Below, piece by piece: positions 40,696-55,804 of a stretch of 64,000 nt of DNA; position 1 is the first letter of the stretch, and each line of letters opens with the position of its first letter. The DNA comes from Aldrovandia affinis (lineage: Eukaryota; Chordata; Actinopteri; Notacanthiformes; Halosauridae), in the NCBI GenBank assembly GCA_029706075.1, contig JAINUG010000179.1:248001-312000 (forward strand). Direction: 5' to 3'. The notes under the pieces were generated by a model. It was not told the origin of the DNA. It worked only from the letters and a program-made list of their open reading frames with translations, and made no database searches. Both the position numbers and the translations under genes were made by a program.

Positions 40696-40931
40696 TTAAA
40701 ATACAGACAAGTAGATAGTAAATGTTTTAAAACAAAGGATACAACTCAGCTGCAAGCATGAAAATGCTTTTAAAAGTACTCAGTTAAAATAAATAGGCAA
40801 AATCCTTTTTTTTGGAAGGAATTTCAATCTCACTGCCCTTTGTGCCTGGAAGTGATATGGTCCTGCATTGGGGTGGCATAGTGTTTAAGGGGAATAGGCT
40901 GTATGGAGGGGGTGAGGGGGAGAGCTGTGTG

Positions 40932-44932
<4,001 letters not shown>

Positions 44933-47007
44933 ATCCCAGTCCCCGATGTCGGGACAAATCCAGGGGACCAGTGAGACGGACAGGAAATATGGTGGCGAAC
45001 GCCACACTCAAACACCAAAAAGCGGAGGGCGCCAGGAGAGCACAAGTGTACAGGCAGATTGGACAGTGATATAGGCCAGTAGTGGAGTATATGCACACCA
45101 TCAAATCAAGCCACTAAACGCAAAGAGAAAGAGTAAAAAGCTCTTATAGATTTTGTCACCACAAGAGTCTGACTGCAAGGCCCAAAAGGCATAGAGAGGA
45201 AAAGAACAACAAAACAGGTGTTTTTCCTGGAAAATCTTTGGTTCTGGCACTGGAAAAGAAACATGTAAAAATTGCCATAAAGTAAGCGTTAATCCAAGAG
45301 GGTGAAGCCTGCAGAGAACAGTGGATGAATGCAGAGTCCTTTAAGAGACAACAGAGAAGTGATTGATGAGGTTGATCTAAACTCTTTGAGGAGCACGCTC
45401 AGTTGTGCTCGTGGTTGCCTCACCTCAGCCAGGTGTCGACTATTGAGGCCTCTCCCTCTTTCTGAGTCACACAGCTCACAAGTGTGTACACACTCTGGAA
45501 TGGGGGAGCGGGGGGGGTTCAAAGTAATTCTCCATCAGCTGAAAAGAAAGAAAGAGATTAAGGAGGCGAGATACAATTTCTGAACAAATACATCAATCCA
45601 CACGACCTAAAACCCCACCCCATACACACATATAGCCAGGTAAAAAAAAAACATTTATGTCCTCAATTTACTATAGAATATAAAAAAAGATAATAATTTA
45701 CAGGGTGTTAAAATAAATGGTATATTCATGTAGTTTGTTTTTAAAATGTTTTTTTAGTCAAAATATTATGGACTTACATTGTGGTGATAAATGTGCTGTT
45801 TCTGTAATAAGAGCTATTTATAACTTGCTCGACTGCAAGCTTGTGCTTCCAGATTGTGCACGTAGTGATTTATAGATCTCTTAAATCTCTGAAATAGCTC
45901 AAAAAGTGCACAAGGACATTGGCTAGACATTTAGAATTATAAAGTGCAGGTTGGGAGTTGCAAAGAAACAAATAAAAATAGAAGGAGCCTTCTCTTACTA
46001 ATTATTATATAACATATAGAATCAAAAACATTTTTTTTTGATTACACACGATTGGGTATGGACAGTTTTTCAGGTACATATTTCAATCCGTGCCAGAAAA
46101 AGTAATAAAGTTACATTTTAAAATGGCTTTCTGTCATGGTCATAATAATAGTACACAATAATAATTAATTAATTAATGAATAAATAAAGGTTTGAACTTA
46201 AGTTGAGCTCCTTCCAACTGTGTTCTCTGTGGCTTAAGATTAAGATAAAGTGGCCAAACACTGAGTGATGGGCTGAGGACAGAGTTCACTGACAATGGCT
46301 TTGGTTCACGGATCCTTTACCTTTGAAAACAGATCACATTCATAGGCAAAATTCTGCTTTCCTGGAGACCGCGGAGTGGAATCTCACATCTTATATTCAC
46401 AATTGACCAGGTTGAAGAAACATAACTACCTCCCCCTAATGAGTCCCCTCATCCAACACTCAATGTTAATGGAGGAGTGATTTACATCACAGGAATAATC
46501 ACACATATGATGGCCATTGTTAGTTTTCAGACTTTTACCGCGAGTAACATAGTAAATTAATAACATAATGTCTTGAATAAAAATAGACTAAAATATGCAT
46601 GTGCATTTTAATGTGATCTCATCATACAAAAGGTAATACTCGTTTTAAAAACCCAGTGAATTAATTAAGAACTTGTTTGGTACTAATGGTTGAATCTATG
46701 TTATAAAACAGTCAGTGTTGACAAGAATTTGTTATGTTTGAAACATTGCCTTGTACTGCTCTACAGTAAATGATACTTTGTAATGTCACCATATCATGCA
46801 AGTATTATTAACAACAGCATATGTATGTCTTTCTTGTACTTTTATGACGAGCTCCAGTTAACTCATGCATGTTGTCTGTTATTGGCATGCAAATACACAT
46901 AGACCATGCCAGGAAATATATACAAGCACACACACACAGTCCCTACATACCTCTGTATACCTTCTACTCCTTCTTAAAAGGATACACACACACACACATA
47001 AACCCAT

Positions 47008-47010
<3 letters not shown>
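44933..47010 (-). promoter_or_regulatory. 5' flank of the homeobox gene
   Basis: No coding exon is convincing here. The first kilobase is likely 5' UTR and promoter; it has E-box-like CAGGTG near 45430 and a GC-rich patch near 45500-45515. The stretch 46280-46500 is less AT-rich and includes a TCF/LEF-like CCTTTGAA near 46322. Assignment is by position only. Confidence 0.3.

Positions 47011-47090
<80 letters not shown>
47011..47090. repeat. (CT)n microsatellite
   Basis: Forty perfect CT units upstream of the homeobox gene, flanked by short CA runs. Confidence 0.98.
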
Positions 47091-47094
<4 letters not shown>

Positions 47095-47199
47095 CACCCC
47101 ACACACTTCCTCTACACCACACAAACAGGTCAGCCATAGCCCTGGTGATGAAGGACCCATAGCGCACTCTCAGATGTGCAGTTTATGACTGGCATGTGA

Positions 47200-47480
47200 G
47201 AATGCTACACAGGTGCGTCATTTAATCCACAGGCACACCTCGCCCGGCAACACACCCGACTGATAATCAGTTCAGACAGCGGCGAGAAAGTCCAGTTGTC
47301 ACTGCCGTCACCACCAGACCTGTGCGCAGCACCGGGCTTTGATCAGCTCGCATCGGGTAATGGACAGCTGGGCCGAGCTGCACTCAACCTGTGATTCACG
47401 CTTCTGTCAGGTCACAACAGCGACCTAGTCCTTTTTACACAAGGTGTTCTCCAACAGCTGTTCAAATACAAGCCAGAGCC
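47200..47480. promoter_or_regulatory. GC-rich island, candidate regulatory element
   Basis: A non-repetitive patch visibly richer in G+C and CpG than its flanks, about 2.3 kb upstream of the homeobox start. No ORF or repeat explains it. Function is inference. Confidence 0.25.
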
Positions 47481-48450
47481 TTGTAGACATATCAAGCTCT
47501 TAGACATCTGGATGCTGTCAATTGATGAGTTGATCTTCAAAAAAGAATAAAGCTACTGATGATTTTTCATTTATCAAGCTAAGAGGAATGCATGAGGAAC
47601 ACAGGCGTATTAATAATGGGGTTCGGGAAGTCATAGAATAACATTTCAAATTTGATTAGATTAGTTTTGGCTTTAATTTATCTCCAAAATAATGGTTCCA
47701 TTATCTTTTTAATCTTATTATTATAACATTGGGATATGTCCGAGCCTATGCATCAAATGTGTTACATTTACATTTGACATTTTAGGCATTTAGCAGACGC
47801 TCTTATCCAGAGCAACTAACAAAACGTGCATTTACACATGGTAAGATTAATCATGCTTAGCGGAAGAGATCAGTTTAGTAATACAGCAATAGTCATCATT
47901 GTTGGCAGCTGGATACCGTACCTGTAGCACAGGCAGAGAATGTACAGAATCAGTGGTAGTGAATTCTCCGGATGTTGCGGAGGGAGAATCGGCAGGTCCG
48001 GGTGATCACTGCAATGTGTTCTTGGCAGACCAGGATGGAGACACTAAGAAGCCTTCCACGGTGATGGAGGCATCAATCATCAGGGAGCTTATTGCTGGGA
48101 GAAAGAGCAGCTTGGTCTTTCCCAGGTGCAGCTACAGGTGGTGGGTGGAGATCCAAGCAGAGATGTTTGCCAGGCATGCAGAAATATGCGCTGGGACCTT
48201 GGTTTCAGAAGGAGAGATAGAGTTGAGTGTCATCAGCAGAACAGTGGTATGAAAAACCATGAGCAGAGATACCAGAACCAAGTGACTTGGTATAAAGGAA
48301 GAATAGGAGGGGGCCTAGTACTGAGCCCTGCGGGACACTGGTAGAGAGGATGTGGGGAGAGGAGAGGGATTCTCTCCAGGCCACCAAGTACAATTCAAAC
48401 CATGCCAGTGCAGATCCTGAGATTCCCATCTTGGCGAGAGATGAGAGAGA

Positions 48451-48602
48451 GTGGTTCTGTGTGGCTCAGTTGGTAGAGCATGGCATTGGCAACGCTTAGG
48501 TTGTGGGTTCAATTCCCACTGGGACCACATATGCTGAAAAATGTATGCATTCACTACTGTAAGTTGCTTTTGATAAAAGCGTCTGCTAAATGGCATATAT
48601 TG
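48451..48602 (+). mobile_element. tRNA-derived SINE inside the minus-strand L2 LINE
   Basis: Pol III A box (tggctcagttggtagagc) and B box (ggttcaattcc) are followed by a short body and the LINE-like tail 'aaaagcgtctgctaaatgg'. It splits the LINE between its palm and VPQG motifs, so it is the younger insertion. Confidence 0.88.
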
Positions 48603-49214
48603 TTATTATTAGAGCAGGATCTGGTAGTCAATGGTGTCGAATGCAGCCGATAGGTCGAGCAGGAGGAGAATGGAGCTGAGGGATTGAGCCTTTACAAGTG
48701 TGAGCAGAGCAGTTTCAGTAGAGTGGCTTGCCTTGAAGCCAGATTGGTTGGGATCAAGCAGGTCATTCTGTAGGAGATAGAGGGATAGTTGATTATATAC
48801 AGCCCAGTCTAAGGTCTTGGACAGGAATGAGATGAGAGAGACATGTCAGTATTTTGAAATGTCAGCAGGATTCAGAGAGGATTTCTTGAGGTGGGGGATG
48901 ACATGGGGGGACAGAACCAGAGGAAAGAGAGGAGTTGATTATATTGTAGACAAAGGGGAGGATGTCCAGAGCGATGGATTGGAAAAGGGGGAAAGGAATG
49001 GTATCGAGACGGAAGGTGGTAGGACGGTGGGAGTGAATAAGTTGTAAGATGTCAGAGTCAGGGAGGGTTGAGAAGGAGGACAGGGAGGTGTGTGGTTTGG
49101 GTTGTGAGATAAGTGAGGGAGGGATAGGTATGGGACGGGTTGGGAAGAAGGAGTTGCAGCTTAGAAGTTTTATTTCAAAGTTGTTTGGTACTTAGCTGTT
49201 TTCAATCGGGTTTT

Positions 49215-50125
49215 TTTGCCAGGAGCCTTGGAGTGACCCTGGACAACCAGCTGTGCTTCTCGAGCCATATTGCAGCGATCACTCGGACCTGCCGATTCTC
49301 CCTCCACAACATCCGGAGGATCCGACCGTTCCTCACCCAAGAGGCCACTCAACTCCTGGTCCAGGCCCTGGTGATCTCACGTCTGGACTACTGCAATTCC
49401 TTGCTGGCAGGCCTTCCGGCCTGTGCCATCAAGCCACTGAAACTAGTCCAGAACGCTGCCGCTCGCCTGGTGTTCAACCAGCCGAAGTTCACCCACGTCA
49501 CCCCTCTACTCTCCTCTCTGCACTGGCTCCCCATCGCAGCACGCATCAGATTCAAGTCACTGGTGCTTGCTTTTCAAGCGGCCAGAGGTACTGCTCCCCC
49601 ATACCTCCAGTCACTCATCACTCCCTACACCCCTCCCAGACCCCTCCGCTCCGCCTCCTCTGGCAAACTGACTGCCCCATCCCTCCGGGCGCCTGGCAGC
49701 CGCTCCTCGCGGTCTCGCCTCTTCTCTGTCCTGATCCCTCGCTGGTGGAACGACCTTCCGCAATCGGTCAGGACCGCGGAATCACTTGCAATCTTCCGCA
49801 AGAGACTCAAAACCTACCTCTTCAGACTCCACTACCACTGAACTCTGTCTATCCAGCTAATTTGTCATCACCACTGTTTACTTGTTCTACACTATACAAA
49901 AAAAAAAACAAATTTTTTTTTTTTAAAACCTCACTAACCTTTTCCTTCCCAGTGTTACAGGTATGATACGCAGATGCCTGCAATGATGTCTATTGCTGTG
50001 TTACTGCACTGATCTTGTGCGCTAACTATGATTGTTCTTACCATGTATTAATGCACATCTTGTAAGTCGCTCTGGATAAGAGCGTCTGCTAAATGCTTAA
50101 AATGTAAAAAATGTAAATGTAATGC
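49215..50125 (+). mobile_element. L2-clade LINE 3' end, plus strand, nested
   Basis: An open frame to the TGA at 49839-49841 encodes the C-terminal end of an L2-type reverse transcriptase: SLGVTLDNQLCFSSHIA, then VISRLDYCNSLLAGLP, VQNAAARLVF, LHWLPIAARIRFK and WWNDLPQSVR. A 3' UTR follows, ending in 'cgtctgctaaatgctt' and an ATGTAA-type tail. The frame is intact over about 200 codons, so this 5'-truncated copy is younger than the opposite-strand LINE it interrupts. Confidence 0.88.
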
Positions 50126-50350
50126 AAATGTAATTTACTTTCTTGTGAAAGAAGGATACAAAGTCATCAGCAGTTAGAGAGGAGGGGGCGGGGGAGGAGG
50201 AGGGGTGAGGAGAGAGGAAAATATAGAGAACAGTTTTCATGGGTTAGAAGCAGAGGATTGAATTTTGGAGAAGAAAAATTCAGACATAGCACAGGAGACG
50301 TTAGAGGAAAATGTAGCCAGGAGAGTGTGGAAGTCTGTCAGGTCAGACTT

Positions 50351-53300
50351 GAATCTATGTTCTTGAATCAAAGCAAAATAGACACGAAGGACATTGAATG
50401 CGTCGAAAATCCAAGTACCATGGTAACAAGGACAAAAACTTCCTCAAAAAAAGATCCTCAAATTTTGATCATCAAAGTCAATTACATACCAAAACAGGCA
50501 TGTAAGACTGCAAAGGATATATGTAATATCATCATCTCATAAATATGAATGCATGTGCTGTGCCTTCAACGACATAGAGACATGTTACCATTAATGACAA
50601 GGAAGGAGAGTATTTCATTGGCGGCAGCTAAAAACTAGAAACACACAGCTAAAAACACTTGCATTTTTTAGTCAAAGTTAAGGACAAATGTTGATTAAAT
50701 AAGAGGGCAATATCTTGATATCTTGGAAAAGGACCCATTGAGCCAATATTGTAAATGACGAAGACATACAATTTAGAGTAGGATGCAAGCATGTATGGTC
50801 TGTCCTGTTCCAGTGCCAACAGTACAGGGCTTTACCTTTAATAGTGAATGACAAAAACAGTTTGGAAGGATGCTAAACAAACACTATTTTTGTGGCAAGA
50901 TGGAATGGCCATCTCCACCTCTCCTTCTCAAAAGATGCAGGGATTTTTCCATCATGTCTGAAAGCAGATCCCTTCGTACGGTGTGTTTGCTTGGCCGCCT
51001 GTTCCTCTAATTCCCAGGCAACCTGGAAGGCAACGATACAGCCGTTGGAGAGAAAGTCTGAGGATAAACGAGGAGCATGTGAATAATTGAAGGAGACATT
51101 AGAGGAACAATAGGAGAAGTTTGCATCTGCACTAATCTAGTCTCCCGAGTATTCCAAGCATTCTGGATAGTCTCAATCCATATTAGTGGGCCCCCGATAT
51201 TAGAAAAAAAGCTGCATATTTTCCCTAGGCATTAGGTTTGAATGAGCATGGTTTAAGTGGGATTTGAGCACTTGGAAAACATGCACTGGTAGAGGAGCAA
51301 TGTGGACATCTGTTTAGGAAGCAGAGCTAAGCAAAACTTTCAGTATTGCATTTACAAATGATAAAGGGGCAGTGGAATGTTCCCTTTACTGGGGTCTGTT
51401 GTCATTTGCATGGTGTAGTAAGAGATGATGAGGCCACATATAAGCATTATTCCACCACTAAGTTCAGTGTCAGTGGGGACCTAGAACCAATAACTGCATT
51501 TTAGTGGAATTTCTCCTGCAATCTTCCGCCAGTCTGTAACTTAATTGATTAGGCCAGACTGGTTGACGGTACAATAATATGAGTCTTCATTCATCAAATG
51601 GCCAAAAAGCTGTTCAACCAAATGTGTTACCAATTCTATGTATATCTCTGCTGTCAATTTCCCATGTAACTGTGCATTCCCCTCCTGTCGTGGGTGCTCT
51701 TAATACCAAAAACACACATATATCACTGCATCTTAACGGGATGCTCACCACTGTACCTTAAGGGGTATTAACTCTTACAAGTCCAGATACATTTTCTATG
51801 GAGTGACACAACAAATATTTAAATTGACCCAAATTGATTTAGTGTGTGCTAAGTACGTCCAAGTAAACACTGTTTTGATGGTAAGAAAAAACAACCCAAA
51901 AAACTATTGCATAAAATTTGTACTGTGTAAGATATATACCTTCATAAGACAAGATTTGTTTACATTACATTTCAGCTCAGTTTAAATACTGTGTGTATAC
52001 ACATTAAATTATGATTATACAGTAGATAAACAAATTACATGTTTTCTGAGCAGCCTTTGGTGCCAATTAACCTGTTCTTGTTTTAATATTTTCTGAAAAA
52101 TAATATTGTCAAAGCAGTTTTATGCAATACGTTTTTTTAAACCAGAAATCTCCACTGAGATAATGAAAATGATAGCTATAATAACGAATAGCCTGCCAAA
52201 AGGAATACATGTTTAAGATGCATTGTTACCATTAGTTACAATGTCACTGGAAATGACATGTAACTGATATGATTTGCGGTGTCAAATAACCTAACACTGA
52301 TATGATCAGTGATGTAACAGCGGGCACTGAAAAAGGCATATGGGTCCTCAATTGGATTGCTTCAGAGCTAACTTTGATTGATGTGAAGTGCTGTGGAAAT
52401 CTTCTGTGGAAGTTGCCTCATTAAAAAGAAAAAAAAATCTTCCATCACACTCCCACAGTCATTATTTCCAGATTGTTGCAACCTGGGTGTGTATTGTCTA
52501 TTAATTGACTGTCCGTAGTTGTGTTTGATTGGAATACACATTTCAAAAGGAATGTCTCTGAATTAAAATGAACGTTCGGCATCAGAAAATTACGCTTGCA
52601 TTATCGTGGGAAGACAGGTAGACTCAAGCGCTTCTCTCTCTTTTGCGCCTCCTGTTTCTCCTGTAACTGTATCCGGCAGTCAGTGGGGCTGATTGGTTTA
52701 GTTGCGGATCACTGGCAGTGAGCTAAATCCGAGCGCTCAGGACGTTTTTCACGTCAAACACTTCAAGACACACCGGCCTCAGTCCAAACGCAATCACGCT
52801 TTAAACTTCAAAGTGGGGTAAAGGGCGCCGATAGGGAGTTTACATTTTTTCACGCTAGCCGAGCGCAACTCATGCGCGAAGGAAGAGGAATTGCGATGAT
52901 CTAAGACTAGGATGCAGTTGAGAGTCTCTGTGGGAAAGAGCGCGAGCAGGTGTGTGCGGGCAAGCAGGGGCACATCCCTATCCAATCTAGAGGAGAGATA
53001 GACACACATTCCGCAATGTTGTCTTCAGTTTCTACTTTACCTTATGATTTCAGAATTCAGAGCTGAATAATAATGGCGTAGAGATTATGTATCGTTAGGT
53101 ATCACTTAAATCAATCACAGAAAATTAATTGTACACTTCCTATCTCAGAATAGAAAGAAAAGTATTCTCGCGTGTACCCCGGCAACATAAGCAAATATAA
53201 CCGCATTTGCACATGGTAGCCTATAGCCAGGTGAAATCATTCTCATGTGCTTAAAATGTCTAATTATGTGGAGCTTTGTGAACTATGCCTACAATATGAC

Positions 53301-53550
53301 ATTACTTGAGGCCACATGCCCTTTATGTGCAAATAAAATGACATTTTGCTGTTTGCATACAAGTTTAAAATTAGTCCTGACCCCTGATCTATCTTTCACT
53401 ATAGACTTTGGTTTCATGTAATCTGATTAGCTCTAGCAAGTTTTAGCCAGTGTTGTGTTATGGGTAAATTGTTGAGTTGGCTTGAATCACCTCCAATTGG
53501 AGGCCCACCCACACAAAAACATGATTTATCAGAAATTGTACTGTGATTTG
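50351..53550. other. Intergenic DNA, no gene seen
   Basis: AT-rich and without supported exons. The part at 52.55-52.95 kb is unusually CpG-rich for this window and is listed separately. I see nothing else nameable. Confidence 0.5.
52550..52960. promoter_or_regulatory. CpG-rich non-repetitive patch, candidate regulatory element
   Basis: Contains repeated CG dinucleotides, an inverted CCAAT box (tgattggttta near 52691) and no coding signal. It lies about 7.6 kb upstream of the homeobox start and 3 kb downstream of INTS1. It could be an enhancer or an unannotated non-coding promoter; assignment is inference. Confidence 0.25.
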
Positions 53551-53697
53551 CCACATATATGCCATTTAGCAGACGCTTTTATCCAAAGCGACTTACAGTA
53601 GTGAATACATACATTTTCAGTATATGTGGCCCCGGTGGGGATTGAACCCACAACCTAAGCGTTGCCAACGCCATGCTCTACCAACTGAGCCAGAGAA
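53551..53697 (-). mobile_element. tRNA-derived SINE, minus strand
   Basis: Same family as the copy at 48.45 kb, reversed: tail first ('gccatttagcagacgctttt'), then B box complement (ggattgaaccc) and A box complement (gctctaccaactgagcca). Confidence 0.88.
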
Positions 53698-55500
53698 CTT
53701 ACCGTGTCCGTGCACGTGTGGCTGTGAGTCCACTAGGTTGAAGAGTCCCCCAGGGCGGGATACATTGGTTCATTATAGTACCATGATCTTGGCCCTAACT
53801 ATCAAACTTGTGTTATCTGTATGTTCTCTTTAAATGTATAAAAGCATAATATGGCTAATAATTTTGAGTATGTGAAAACATCTTAATGAAAAAAATCAAT
53901 TACACAAAAGCATTAACATTGCTTTTCAGTTGCTTTTTGACTCATTCAGAATGTATGCATTATTTGATTTTAAATAATGCAATTTTAGTTATTAATAGGG
54001 GATAACTGTTTAAAATATTTTGTCTGTACATGGACATTTTTGATTAAGTATTTAAAATAAAGAGGAAAAAGTCAAATTCACCAAATCATATCCAATATTT
54101 CTGTATATCTAGCATATTATCTAGGGATGGACTGATATGAAAATTCTGGACCGATAACGATAATCCAAATAACCAAATTGGCCGATACCGCTAAGGATAA
54201 TGCCCTGGCAAAAAAGTTATAATTCTGCCCTTCATTATACCTTTCAATAAGAGCACAGAAGTATCCATTGCATGCTGATGAATAAATTAATACATTTGAA
54301 AAGATTTGTTTTGGATCATTGTGTGCTCTGTGACATGCCATAAGTAATGGTAAAAAGGATGATGCTTTGACCTTATTTTTAGTTTTGGAAAGTGTAGGCT
54401 AGCTTACCAGTTTCTAGGTTTTTTTTACTCTTTGGTCCGTTACATTTCTACTTATTATATTGATCCCCCTTTCCCATTTGTAATTATTGCTACTTATGTG
54501 AAAGATGACCCTCAACTCACAAAAAAGGATACTGGAATTACATACACATCAGTCTTAAAAAAACAATCCAAAAACGTTTCCACTTATTGTTGAAACATGC
54601 ATAACTGTGCAAAACTGCATTTCCTAGGCTTTCAATAACAATTTAGAATGAGTCAAGAAGGTGAGCTATATTTAGTTACTTCTGCCAAAGTAACGGCTGG
54701 TAACAGGAGAGAAGTAGATCACGTCAAACTCTCGCCATTCTGGCCCCATCATCTCTTGTTTCGGCTCTGTCGTTTTAAAAGACTACATAACGGTTTAGTG
54801 GACATTACTAAATCTCACAGGAGGAGACATTGGTCATGTGCTCAGCTTCTATGCACTCAAAATATCATTCCAGTCTTAAAACAACAGCCTCCTCTCTTCT
54901 CCCCTTATTGAAAACTGATCTGAGCAGACGCACTTTTGAGTGCTGAGGGGAAACTTCATGCTGGCATTCCCCCTTCAAAGTTTCCATTTTTTTGTTGTTG
55001 TGATTAAACAATTACGGATGTAGCCAATTGAGCGAAGGTGGACATGACAAACACCTGCAGGCTCTTGGTTTGTGTCCGCCCCTCAAACTTCAACTTCAGA
55101 GGCTCTTAGTTGGAAAATGACTGACAAAGCGGAAAACAACTCTCAATGGCATGGCAACCTGGTTTCCAGGGTGATATTCGCTCCACTAACTTGAGGGTGA
55201 CACAATGTTGGAAGAAACCTTATCAGTAGTAAATAATATCTGAATGGAAAAGAAAGGCTGAACACATCTCGTAACACCCATGTAAACATTTGAGTCAATT
55301 TAAATAAATGTAGTGTCTTTGGAAAATTAAAATGTAAAATGTCAAACATAGAGCACTTTAATTATTGTCGATAATTATAAGTCAATTAACTTCATGCAGC
55401 ACACATATTTAGAGGTACCAATATGGGGGAAAAACATCAGAGACTTTTAAAATGTTTTCTTTACATTATTATTTTTTAATTTGAGGTCTGACACACCAAT
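53698..55500. other. Intergenic DNA between SINE and INTS1 3' end
   Basis: Apart from the hAT-like fragment at 54.1-54.35 kb, no feature I can name. Confidence 0.5.
54110..54345. mobile_element. hAT-like MITE fragment (tentative)
   Basis: Starts with 'tagggatggactgatatgaa' and has 'ggccgataccgctaagg', which resemble common hAT-derived non-autonomous ends in fish. The second end was not identified. Confidence 0.35.
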
Positions 55501-55501
55501 A

Positions 55502-55507
55502 TTTATT
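55502..55507 (-). other. ints1: INTS1 polyadenylation signal candidate (AATAAA)
   Basis: Minus-strand AATAAA about 300 bases after the INTS1 stop codon; the nearest perfect hexamer I found. Confidence 0.4.
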
Positions 55508-55804
55508 GTATGCAACAAGCTATTTCTAAAGGATAGAAATATTAGTACAAGACATCAAATGTGGCTGAAATGTTACACTTGAGAAATCTATTCCTACCAT
55601 AGGATCCTATATGCATTGTAACGTTTAAAATCTCTTTGAAATCCAGAGTTCCCAAAACAGACATCTTTAAAAATAAAAATAAAACAAAACCGCAGAAAAC
55701 ATTCACTTAAAAAAAAGAAAAAAAAATAGATGCGGTCAGGGTCCAGGCGTCGCTGAAAAAAACCACCCGAAGCCTGAGAGAGAAGGGCGAGTCATTTTGG
55801 CGCT

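Larger units (their letters stand above)
47765..50350 (-). mobile_element. L2-clade LINE, degraded, minus strand, interrupted by a SINE and a second LINE
   Basis: Reading the minus strand from 50.35 kb downward gives fragments of an L2-type reverse transcriptase in the right order. First comes SSLTADDFVSFFHKK (about 50.15 kb). After an interruption come SLISQPKPHTSLSSFSTLPD (about 49.1 kb) and LLLLDLSAAFDTIDYQIL (palm, about 48.65 kb). After a SINE come VPQGSVLGPLLF and the catalytic ADD in SADDTQLYLSF (about 48.2-48.4 kb). It ends near 47.77 kb in the 'agcgtctgctaaatgcc' tail. Frameshifts and a deletion before the tail show it is dead. No EN domain is visible. Confidence 0.8.

Noticed and set aside
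54648-54911. 87-residue plus-strand frame
   Set aside because: No splice signals, domain or neighbour support.
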